A stretch of DNA of 5,711 nt from Bacteroidota bacterium (GTDB taxonomy: Bacteria > Zhuqueibacterota > Zhuqueibacteria > Zhuqueibacterales > Geothermadaptataceae), in NCBI GenBank assembly GCA_011375275.1, contig DRLW01000527.1, forward strand, positions 1-5,711, in the 5' to 3' direction. The notes under the pieces are model-generated. The model had not been told where the DNA came from and ran no database searches. It saw only the letters and a list, made by a program, of their open reading frames with translations. Shown here piece by piece: positions 1 to 5,534 of the stretch (position 1 is its first letter; each line of letters begins with the position of its first letter). The position numbers and the translations under genes were made by a program.

Positions 1-234
1 GGCGACCGGCCGATAACCATCGAAGACCTGCCCCCTTATCTGCGCGATGAAAAGAAACCACCCACCTTGTTTGAAATTCCCGATGAAGGTATCAACCTGG
101 AAGATGTCGAGAAAAAACTGATTCAGCGGGCGATCGAGAAAGCAGGCGGCAACAAGAGCCGCGCAGCCAAGCTGCTCGGCATCACCCGCCGTAAACTGTA
201 TTCGATGATGGAGCGCTTCGGCGGCTGGGAATGA
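1..234 (+). CDS. Sigma-54-dependent transcriptional activator, NtrC family (C-terminal end only)
   Basis: This frame is open from the first base of the window and ends at TGA 232-234, giving the last 77 residues. It starts in the segment that follows the AAA+ domain of NtrC-type activators (ITIEDLPPYL, residues 5-14). An acidic linker follows (about 15-35), then a Fis-type DNA-binding domain: LEDVEKKLIQRAIEKAGGNK (33-52) leading into the helix-turn-helix SRAAKLLGITRRKLYSMMERFG (about 53-74, written here only as landmarks). The residues G50-N51, R54-A55-A56, L58-L59-G60 and R63-x2-L66-Y67 are the usual Fis/NtrC pattern. Proteins of this family bind upstream enhancers and use ATP to open promoters held by sigma-54 RNA polymerase. 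The receiver or sensor domain and the AAA+ domain lie outside the window, so the signal cannot be told. The next gene is preceded by a sigma-54-like promoter and paired dyads, which this protein may recognise (inference). Confidence 0.93.
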   Translation, partial: GDRPITIEDLPPYLRDEKKPPTLFEIPDEGINLEDVEKKLIQRAIEKAGGNKSRAAKLLGITRRKLYSMMERFGGWE

Positions 235-243
235 GCTGCGGGA

Positions 244-259
244 CGTACCCTACTGTACA
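244..259 (-). promoter_or_regulatory. Candidate activator-binding dyad, distal copy
   Basis: Read on the minus strand this site is TGTACAGTAGGGTACG. It contains GTAC-N6-GTAC and matches the proximal dyad at 273-288 in 12 of 16 positions, in the opposite orientation. The centre-to-centre distance is 29 bp. It lies roughly 120 bp upstream of the -24 GG of the sigma-54-like promoter, within the usual range for an NtrC-type enhancer. The repeated motif is seen directly; the binding function is inferred. Confidence 0.5.
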
Positions 260-272
260 GAAAAAAATAGAT

Positions 273-288
273 TGTACCTGAAGGTACG
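273..288 (+). promoter_or_regulatory. Candidate activator-binding dyad, proximal copy
   Basis: The site TGTACCTGAAGGTACG contains a perfect 5-bp dyad, GTACC-TGAA-GGTAC (274-287). The form resembles NtrC-family operators, which are dyads of about 16-17 bp (the NtrC site itself is TGCACC-N5-GGTGCA). Its centre is about 99 bp upstream of the -24 GG of the promoter at 377-393. As RNA it could also form a short hairpin, but no U-tract follows, so a terminator is unlikely. Confidence 0.5.
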
Positions 289-376
289 CCCGCTCGCTGT
301 GCATCTTTGATCTTCCCACGTGCTTTCTTTTTAAAAAACAGGAAGATGATGCCTGCTGTTCAGCCGGCCTGTCTGC

Positions 377-393
377 CTGGCATACCGATTGCT
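377..393 (+). promoter_or_regulatory. Candidate sigma-54 (-24/-12) promoter
   Basis: The sequence CTGGCATACCGATTGCT fits the sigma-54 consensus YTGGCACG-N4-TTGCW. It has CTGGCA and TTGCT, with GG (379-380) and GC (391-392) separated by exactly 10 bases, and differs only at two of the less conserved positions. Transcription would start near 404, leaving a leader of about 120-135 bases before the helical-repeat gene. The gene just upstream encodes a sigma-54 activator, and paired dyads sit at enhancer distance, which strengthens the call. No convincing sigma-70-type or Bacteroidetes-type promoter was seen in the gap. Confidence 0.62.
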
Positions 394-524
394 GACAGGA
401 GAAGCGATTCTGGTGCAGGCATGTGCTGTTGTCAGCCGGTCTGGTTGAAAAGGCGCAGCCGTGCTGAGTGAAGTGGCTAACCAGATGCTATGCCCCGCCG
501 CTGGCGTGAAGCGGTAATTTGTAA

Positions 525-2072
525 ATGATTCGGGACCAAATGAAAAAACGAATTCCATACATTCTTTCGCTCATTCTGTTGCTTGCCGGCTTTGCCGTGT
601 CTGTTCCTGTCCCTGAGTTACAGGCCCAGCAGCAGGGCGGTACCATGTCACCACGCATGATCAACCGTGACTTGCGCGTTCTCAAGCAGAGGATCACTGC
701 TGCCAGCGAGTTGCTGCGCCAGTTTCCCAATGAGCAGGCGAAGCGTTTCCTGGAGGAAGCCGACAAGCTGTACAAGCGGGCTGTACAACTGGCACGCGAA
801 AACCGGCTGACACAGGCGAAGGGCGTCATCGATCAGGCGACTGCGCTGATCAACAAAGCTCTCGGCCTGGCGTTGCAGAACCCGGTTCGCCGTCTGGTGA
901 GCCAGTTGGATGAGCTGATGCGCCGTGCGGAAAATATCAGGCCCGGGATGCGCAGCACAGACATCGAGCGCCTGTTGCAGCGGGCCAGGCGCAACCGCCA
1001 GGATGCGGAAAGAGCCGCGCACCGGGGCGATTTTGTTCAGGCTATGGAGTACTATCGCGTGGCGATTTCACTGGCCCAGAAAGCGCTGGATTACGGCGGT
1101 ATGACCTCAGCCCAATCCGTGGACTACAGCAGTGAGAAAGCGCGCTTTCAAACCATGGCAGAACGGGCTCGTGCGGCCATCGAGGCCTCGAAAAACAAAG
1201 CGGCTCACGCCATCTACGAGCAAGCCATGCGCCAGGCCCATCTCGCAGAAACTTCTCTCAATTCCGGCAATCGCGCCATGGCACTCTCCCACTATAATTC
1301 TGCCATAAAATTGATGCTGCGTGCTTTTGATCTTGCTTCAAAAAACAGCCCGGCAGACATCAACAGCCTGCGCGCGGAATATGAAACCATCCAGAGTATG
1401 ATTCAGACAGCGCGGGAGCGCCAGAACACACAGAGCGATCCGCGCCTGCGCACCATGCTGACCAGGGCGGAGCAAAGCCTTGCCCGTGCCCGTACAGCGG
1501 TGGAAAACGGCCGCCCGGAATCGGCTCGCCTGCATTTGAACCTGGCGCGCGGTTTTCTGAACACCCTTTTCCGTGATAGAGGAGCAGGCCCTGCTTCCCG
1601 GCAGCGTATCGATCAGGAGTTGCGCAACTTGAAAATCGACATCGAGCTCGCCAGCGATGTGCTGCAGGGGGCGCAGAACGCGCAGGCAGGTGATCTCGTG
1701 CGTATGGCTGATCGCTTTCGCCAGCAGGCCGAGAATGATATCGAGCAGGGCCGGCAGCGCATCGCACTGCAGAAAATTCTCGTCGCGCAGCGTTTTTTGT
1801 CACAGGCTGAGCGCAGCCGCCGGGGGGATGCCAGCCGGCGCAACCGTTTGACGGCTGAGAATCAGGTGCGCCGTCTTGAGCAGCTTCTTGCAGAAGCGAC
1901 GGATTTGATGGCCGGTCAGCAGGCAACACCGTTTATGCGCGAAATGCTGCTGAACGCGGAAAAAATGCGCCGGCAGGCTCGTGATATGCTGGCCCGCAGC
2001 CGTTACGCCCTGGCTTATGAACTCGCAGATGTCGGAATTGAATTTGCTAAAAAAGCTCTGCAAAATCGCTGA
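525..2072 (+). CDS. Exported all-alpha protein with six TPR-like helical repeats, function unknown
   Basis: The product is 515 residues from ATG 525, or 510 from the in-frame ATG at 540. The later start gives the more typical signal peptide (MKKR, then the hydrophobic run IPYILSLILLLAGFAVSV, then a likely cut after LQA at residue 34). Neither start has a clear Shine-Dalgarno sequence, so the outer start is given. No lipobox cysteine is present. The mature part (about 45-513) is almost wholly helical, rich in Arg, Ala, Gln and Leu, and has no Cys or Trp. It falls into six tandem repeats of 75-83 residues, each with a TPR-like hairpin (Ala-x6-Ala-x6-Gly-Arg-x3-Ala-x6-Ala-x6-Ala) preceded by extra helix of about 40 residues. 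TPR-like folds usually mediate protein-protein contacts, so a periplasmic or surface scaffold is plausible, but I do not recognise the family. It sits downstream of a candidate sigma-54 promoter and 298 bases before a T9SS-type secreted protein, with no terminator between. Confidence 0.9.
   Translation: MIRDQMKKRIPYILSLILLLAGFAVSVPVPELQAQQQGGTMSPRMINRDLRVLKQRITAASELLRQFPNEQAKRFLEEADKLYKRAVQLARENRLTQAKGVIDQATALINKALGLALQNPVRRLVSQLDELMRRAENIRPGMRSTDIERLLQRARRNRQDAERAAHRGDFVQAMEYYRVAISLAQKALDYGGMTSAQSVDYSSEKARFQTMAERARAAIEASKNKAAHAIYEQAMRQAHLAETSLNSGNRAMALSHYNSAIKLMLRAFDLASKNSPADINSLRAEYETIQSMIQTARERQNTQSDPRLRTMLTRAEQSLARARTAVENGRPESARLHLNLARGFLNTLFRDRGAGPASRQRIDQELRNLKIDIELASDVLQGAQNAQAGDLVRMADRFRQQAENDIEQGRQRIALQKILVAQRFLSQAERSRRGDASRRNRLTAENQVRRLEQLLAEATDLMAGQQATPFMREMLLNAEKMRRQARDMLARSRYALAYELADVGIEFAKKALQNR
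663..2063 (+). repeat. Six-fold degenerate protein repeat (75-83 residues each) within the helical protein
   Basis: Numbering from ATG 525, the aligned first Ala of each unit is at residues 79, 154, 234, 315, 395 and 478. At +7 there is always Ala (86, 161, 241, 322, 402, 485). At +14 there is Asn, Gly, Gly, Gly, Gly, Ser. At +19 there is always Ala (98, 173, 253, 334, 414, 497). At +26 there is Ala in five units and Gly in the sixth. At +33 there is Ala in five and Leu in the fourth. The block aligns without gaps and matches the small-residue positions of a TPR hairpin (8, 15, 20, 27). Unit limits are about 47-115, 120-190, 203-272, 279-350, 359-430 and 440-513. The DNA copies are diverged, so this is an old duplication. 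Confidence 0.8.
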
Positions 2073-2079
2073 AAAAAAC

Positions 2080-2088
2080 AGGAGGTGA
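2080..2088 (+). promoter_or_regulatory. Near-perfect Shine-Dalgarno sequence without a well-placed start codon
   Basis: AGGAGGTGA is the strongest ribosome-binding sequence in the window, lying just after the stop of the helical-repeat gene. The first ATG downstream is at 2104, 15 bases away, which is longer than the usual 5-9. That ATG opens a frame of only 19 codons. The site suggests a small gene starts, or once started, here. Confidence 0.5.
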
Positions 2089-2117
2089 ACCGAAGCAACT
2101 AAGATGAACTCGCACGC

Positions 2118-2270
2118 ATGGGCCGGCATTATTCTGAAGAACCAGCTCTTAGTGCGCTTATGAATGATGCAGGTGAAAAGGCTGGAGCAACACGTGCACT
2201 GGATTTTGCCTGTGCCGTTTCTGAAAGGGCGCGTAACCTGCTCGGTGAATCCGGGACAGTGTTTCACTGA
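2118..2270 (+). CDS. Possible small protein or gene remnant, about 50 residues
   Basis: From ATG 2118 the frame gives 50 residues, beginning MGRHYSEEPALSALMNDAGE and ending in LLGESGTVFH. The same frame is open back to TAA 2100-2102, adding DELAR before the Met. Nearly half of the codons in the open frame begin with G, as in real coding DNA, and the peptide looks like a plausible soluble helical protein. The weak point is the start: no Shine-Dalgarno precedes ATG 2118, while the strong AGGAGGTGA (2080-2088) serves ATG 2104 in another frame. A single inserted base soon after 2104 would join that start to this frame, so a frameshifted remnant or a sequence error is possible. A second start, ATG 2160, overlaps the stop of the 2104 frame as ATGA. 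I do not recognise the product. Confidence 0.35.
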   Translation: MGRHYSEEPALSALMNDAGEKAGATRALDFACAVSERARNLLGESGTVFH

Positions 2271-2355
2271 GATCAGGATGTGGTAACGTGAAGGACGCTC
2301 GTATGAGCGGAAACAAGGATGAACAACAAACTGCACCATAGCACTGCACATTTAA

Positions 2356-2364
2356 AAGAAGGAG
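2356..2364 (+). promoter_or_regulatory. Ribosome-binding site of the large secreted protein
   Basis: AAGAAGGAG, with core AGGAG at 2360-2364, lies six bases before ATG 2371 and fixes the start of the long downstream gene. Confidence 0.85.
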
Positions 2365-2370
2365 CACGTT

Positions 2371-5300
2371 ATGAACAGATTGAGATGGTTAACGGCAGGA
2401 ATCATGGCCCTGCTGCTTGCGGCAGGCGTCGTGAGTGCGCAACCAGGAAGCGGGGGCGCAAATTATTCCGTCATGGTTCGCCCTGAAAAGGTGAAAATCG
2501 AGCCGGGTGATGGCTATCAGTTCGAAGCCCAGTTGTACGATAACCAGGGCAACGCGATCGAGTACTCTGAGTTCAAGTGGACGGTTTACCCCGACACCCT
2601 GGGTAAGATTTCCGAGGACGGCTTTTTTCAGGCCGGCAATCAGTCCGGCGAGGCAAAAGTCGTTGCCTCTATGATGGCCCGGGGCGTGCGCTACTACGGC
2701 GAAGCTCAGGTGGTCATCGGCAATCCGAACCCGCCTCTGATTCGCATCGTGGTCACTCCTCTCGATGCGATCGTTCCTCCAGGCGACAGCCAGAAGTTCA
2801 ACGTCAGCGCCATAGCCCGGGACAATTCCAATTTCCGTATCGATAATATTCGCTGGGCGGTTGAGCCCGAGGATTTGGGCAAGATCGACGCAGACGGCAC
2901 CTTTTACGCAGGTCAGAACAAAGGCCAGGGCGTGGTGGTTGCTTATGTCGATATCGACAATGCGATTTATCGCGGTTTTGCCCGTGTGACGGTCAGCGAT
3001 CTGCCCACCGGGTCGGTCGCCGGTACCATTACGGACGAGAACAGCGGGGAGCCGATTGCCGGTGCGCACGTTCTGGTGCAGCGGCTGGGGCACATCCGCT
3101 GGAGCAAGCGTGCGGTTACAGACGACCAGGGCAATTATCTGGCTGAAAAACTGATCCCGGGACTGTATGTCGTCTATGCCACAGCGCGCAATTATCTCCC
3201 GGAATATTATGATGATGCGACCTTCCTGCAGCAGGCTTTGCCGGTTCAGGTCGCTGAAAACCAGGAAGTGACCGGCATCGATCTTGCCCTCGGGCACGGT
3301 GCTGCGATCACCGGTACTGTCGTGGAAGACAGTACGGGCACGCCTCTTGGCCATACCCTGGTCACAGCGACGCTGGTGACCTCCGGCGGCAACAACGACG
3401 CCGGCCGCAGGCACGATCGCGCTTTCTCCCGCCATGCCTTGACCGATGAAAACGGGAATTACACCATCCGCTCGCTGCCGCAGGGCACCTTTTCGGTTTT
3501 TGCCAAAGCAGCCGGTTATGATGGCGAGTTTTACGATGATGCCGGTACGTTGCTGGAAGCCACATTGCTGACAACTTCGCCGCCGGATACCATCAGCGAT
3601 ATCGATTTCTCCCTTGCGCCGAGCAGCGCGATCAGCGGAACGGTTCGCGACGCTGCGGATGAGTCTCCGGTTGCCCGGGCGCTGGTGCAGGTTTATAATC
3701 TCGTCGGCGATCGCCGCGGCCGCCATCCGATCCGGCGTTCTGTGACAGACGAAAACGGTAATTATGTCGTCGGTGTGCCGGCAGCGGGATTTTATCTCGT
3801 ACGCGTGATTGCGCACGGGTATGCCGGACAATATTATGATGGCGTTTCCAGCTTTGAAGAAGCGACACCGGTACAGGTTGAGGAAGATGCCCATACGACG
3901 GGGATCGATTTTGATCTTCAACGTCTCGGCAGCCTGGCGGGGAGTGTGGTCGATCAGGAAAGCGGCGCTCCAATCGCCAATGCTCTGGTCCTCGCTTATC
4001 TGGATCGTGGTGTCGTCACCCCGGATACTGCGAACACTAGTACACGCCCGAACCGGGCGGACTGGCAGCGTGGCGTATATAAAACCCGAACAGATTCCTC
4101 AGGGAACTATATTTTTGAAGCCATCGCACCGGGAGCCTATTTTGTTCGGGCAACGGCGCGCGGATATCTGCCGGAATACTGGCAGGAAGCGGGTTCAGTT
4201 CATGAAGCCACGCTTGTCGAAGTCGAAGTTGCGCAGGAAGTCAGCGGCATCGATTTTACGCTGCTCAAGGGCGGCGCCATTGCGGGGACGGTCTATTCTG
4301 CCGAGGATTCGAGCAGCACGCTGGCTGGCGCCGGTGTTACCGTCTGGTCTGAAGAGCTGGGTGTGAAGCGCCATGCTTTCTCGGATCGGTCCGGCAATTA
4401 CATCGTCGAAGGCCTGCCCGCGGGAGAGTATCTGGTGTATGTCAGCCTGCGTGGATACGACAATAAATTCTACGATGGTGTTGATACGCGCGAAGAGGCC
4501 ACGCCGGTTGCGGTGACCGACTCTCAGACCACGGAAGGCATCGATGTCTATCTGCCGAAGTTCGAGACCCGCTTCGGGACCATCACCGGTGTTGTGATGA
4601 CCGAAGCAGACAGTGCGACGGCTGAAGACGGCAGCCCGATTGCCGCTGCCTTTGTTGTGGCCATCCCTGTCGTTCCTGGCCCGGCGCATTTCGATGTCAC
4701 TGACCCGTTCGGGAATTACCGCATCACCAGTCTCAAGCCGGGTGAGTACGTTGTCTTCGCGTGGGCATCGGGTTATCTCGGCGAGTTTTATGATGATGCG
4801 ATCAACTGGGACAGCGCGCAGCGGTTGCAGGTCAATGCAGACGACGAAATCGGCGGGATCGATTTTGCCCTGGCCGAAGCTGAACAGGGTCCGTACCGCA
4901 TCCGTGGTGTCGTGCGCAGGCGCAACAGCCAGCGCCGTGAGGGTGTGCATGGTGCCGTGGTTTTCGCGGTCGGCCAAAACGGCATCGCTGCTTCGGCTGT
5001 GACCGGTTCCGATGGCTCGTACAGCATGGATGACCTGCCAGCCGGCACCTATAAAATCCGCATCAGCGGGGCTGGGATGCAGACTGCCTGGTACGGTGGC
5101 GAGAATGAAAACGAAGCCGAACCGATTACCCTCGAAAGCGGTAACATGCCTGCCAGCGTTGATGTCGATGTTGACCAGACTGTCACCAGCGTCGATGGCA
5201 CGGATTCGATTCTGCCGGAAGTCTTTGCCCTGGAGCAGAACTACCCGAACCCGTTCAACCCATCGACGACGATCCGCTTCAGTCTGCCGGTCAACAGCAA

Positions 5301-5496
5301 GGTGACCCTGCGGATTTACAATGTCCTCGGGCAGAACGTCCGCACGCTGGTCGATAAATCTCTGGAAGCCGGCATTCACAGCGTGCAGTGGCTTGGGGTT
5401 GATGACAACGGCCGGCAGGTTGCCAGCGGCATCTACCTGCTGCAGTTCGAGGCCGGCGATGTGCATCTGACCCGCCGTATGGTTCTGATGAAGTAA
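2371..5496 (+). CDS. Secreted multidomain protein: two Ig-like and seven carboxypeptidase-regulatory-like domains with a T9SS sorting domain
   Basis: This is a 1041-residue protein with a clear ribosome site. Residues 1-23 are a Sec signal peptide (MNRLRW, hydrophobic core, cut after VSA). Two related Ig-like (Big2-type) domains follow at about 31-117 and 123-209. Seven tandem transthyretin-fold domains of the carboxypeptidase-regulatory type follow at about 214-306, 310-415, 418-516, 519-631, 635-728, 735-834 and 841-935. Most show a TD-x2-GNY turn, a PG-x-Y-x-V strand, a GY-x2-E-F/Y-YDDA segment and a closing GIDF-x-L strand. The last 94 residues (about 948-1041) are a T9SS type A sorting domain with YPNPFNPST (958-966), ending in RRMVLMK. 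There is no catalytic motif, so the protein is probably structural, adhesive or glycan-binding at the cell surface. It contains no cysteine. It is followed by a strong terminator, and may share a transcript with the helical-repeat gene. The architecture is clear; the ligand or partner is unknown. Confidence 0.96.
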   Translation: MNRLRWLTAGIMALLLAAGVVSAQPGSGGANYSVMVRPEKVKIEPGDGYQFEAQLYDNQGNAIEYSEFKWTVYPDTLGKISEDGFFQAGNQSGEAKVVASMMARGVRYYGEAQVVIGNPNPPLIRIVVTPLDAIVPPGDSQKFNVSAIARDNSNFRIDNIRWAVEPEDLGKIDADGTFYAGQNKGQGVVVAYVDIDNAIYRGFARVTVSDLPTGSVAGTITDENSGEPIAGAHVLVQRLGHIRWSKRAVTDDQGNYLAEKLIPGLYVVYATARNYLPEYYDDATFLQQALPVQVAENQEVTGIDLALGHGAAITGTVVEDSTGTPLGHTLVTATLVTSGGNNDAGRRHDRAFSRHALTDENGNYTIRSLPQGTFSVFAKAAGYDGEFYDDAGTLLEATLLTTSPPDTISDIDFSLAPSSAISGTVRDAADESPVARALVQVYNLVGDRRGRHPIRRSVTDENGNYVVGVPAAGFYLVRVIAHGYAGQYYDGVSSFEEATPVQVEEDAHTTGIDFDLQRLGSLAGSVVDQESGAPIANALVLAYLDRGVVTPDTANTSTRPNRADWQRGVYKTRTDSSGNYIFEAIAPGAYFVRATARGYLPEYWQEAGSVHEATLVEVEVAQEVSGIDFTLLKGGAIAGTVYSAEDSSSTLAGAGVTVWSEELGVKRHAFSDRSGNYIVEGLPAGEYLVYVSLRGYDNKFYDGVDTREEATPVAVTDSQTTEGIDVYLPKFETRFGTITGVVMTEADSATAEDGSPIAAAFVVAIPVVPGPAHFDVTDPFGNYRITSLKPGEYVVFAWASGYLGEFYDDAINWDSAQRLQVNADDEIGGIDFALAEAEQGPYRIRGVVRRRNSQRREGVHGAVVFAVGQNGIAASAVTGSDGSYSMDDLPAGTYKIRISGAGMQTAWYGGENENEAEPITLESGNMPASVDVDVDQTVTSVDGTDSILPEVFALEQNYPNPFNPSTTIRFSLPVNSKVTLRIYNVLGQNVRTLVDKSLEAGIHSVQWLGVDDNGRQVASGIYLLQFEAGDVHLTRRMVLMK
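2461..2997 (+). repeat. Tandem pair of Ig-like (Big2-type) domains
   Basis: The two domains align 92 residues apart. Both carry a PGD turn (45-47 and 137-139), then W-x-V-x-P-x2-LGKI-x2-DG-x-F-x-AG (70-89 and 162-181), then Y-x-G-x-A-x-V in the last strand. Domains of this kind usually act as stalk or spacer units in surface proteins. The assignment is from the fold pattern and conserved residues and is not proven. Confidence 0.7.
3010..5175 (+). repeat. Seven tandem carboxypeptidase-regulatory-like (transthyretin-fold) domains
   Basis: The GNY turn recurs at residues 254, 362, 463, 578, 675 and 781, and as GSY at 882, giving a period of 97-115 residues. The aromatic-acidic segment is YYDDA (279), FYDDA (387), YYDGV (488), YWQEA (603), FYDGV (700), FYDDA (806) and WYGG (907). 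It is followed in several units by EATPV or a variant. Unit 4 has an extra loop of about 15 residues before the TD turn, and units 4 and 7 have lost the YD acidic pair. DNA identity is mostly low; one short near-identical stretch is 3523-3543 against 4780-4800. Confidence 0.85.
5212..5493 (+). other. Region coding for the T9SS type A C-terminal sorting domain
   Basis: Residues 948-1041 begin with LPEVFALEQNYPNPFNPSTT as landmark, then show I-R-F-S-L, the strand VTLRIYNVLGQNVRTLV, and SGIYLLQFEAGD before the final basic strand. This is the well-known Por-secretion (TIGR04183-like) tail, also related to the FlgD Ig-like fold. In T9SS bacteria such tails direct passage through the outer membrane and attachment to the cell surface. 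No T9SS machinery gene lies in this window. Confidence 0.92.
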
Positions 5497-5534
5497 GCCC
5501 TGAGAAAAGGGTGTGCCGATATTTGCCCTGAGTG

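Larger units (their letters stand above)
235..524. other. Intergenic regulatory region between the activator and the helical-repeat gene
   Basis: This 290-base gap has no convincing reading frame. In order it holds: two related 16-bp GTAC-N6-GTAC dyads (244-259, 273-288); an AT-rich T-then-A tract (about 324-338) flanked by a 7-bp inverted repeat ATCTTCC/GGAAGAT (310-316, 341-347); a -24/-12 sigma-54-like element (377-393) enclosed by an 8-bp inverted repeat ATGCCTGC/GCAGGCAT (349-356, 415-422); an imperfect direct repeat (354-371, 424-443); and a small hairpin CCGCT/AGCGG (498-502, 510-514) just before the next start codon. I see no intrinsic terminator for the upstream gene. The 274-287 hairpin has no T run after it. 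Confidence 0.7.
2073..2370. other. Intergenic region with stray Shine-Dalgarno and short reading frames
   Basis: This 298-base gap has no long gene on either strand that I believe. It contains a strong Shine-Dalgarno sequence AGGAGGTGA (2080-2088); a 19-codon frame from ATG 2104 to TGA 2163, whose stop overlaps an ATG at 2160 (ATGA); a coding-like frame running to TGA 2268-2270; a 5-bp hairpin CGCTC-GTAT-GAGCG (2296-2309); a 12-codon frame from ATG 2303 to TAG 2341 preceded by AAGGA (2291-2295); and the ribosome site of the next gene. No intrinsic terminator or strong promoter is visible, so read-through from the gene upstream into the one downstream is likely. Confidence 0.65.

Noticed and set aside
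274..287. A hairpin GTACC-TGAA-GGTAC as a terminator for the activator gene.
   Set aside because: The stem is only 5 bp and is followed by a GC-rich stretch without a T run. The related dyad upstream makes a protein-binding site more likely.
1360..1929. A 189-residue minus-strand frame within the helical-repeat gene.
   Set aside because: It is a shadow of the repeat-rich coding sequence. Its Pro-, Arg-, Ser- and Cys-rich product has no domain.
2182..2198. A second sigma-54-like element, CTGGAGCAACACGTGCA, before the large secreted protein gene.
   Set aside because: The GG-N10-GC spacing is right, but the inner positions of both blocks match poorly, there are no GTAC dyads upstream, and it lies inside the coding-like short frame.
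1800..2351. A 183-residue minus-strand frame across the gap between the two main genes.
   Set aside because: It overlaps the end of the helical-repeat gene in antisense, is unusually rich in Cys, His and Phe, and has no ribosome site. The gap's plus-strand frame looks more coding-like.
2389..3921. A 510-residue open frame on the minus strand inside the large secreted protein gene.
   Set aside because: The plus-strand frame has a signal peptide, clear domains, a ribosome site and a terminator. The antisense frame has no recognisable motifs and results from codon bias on the coding strand.
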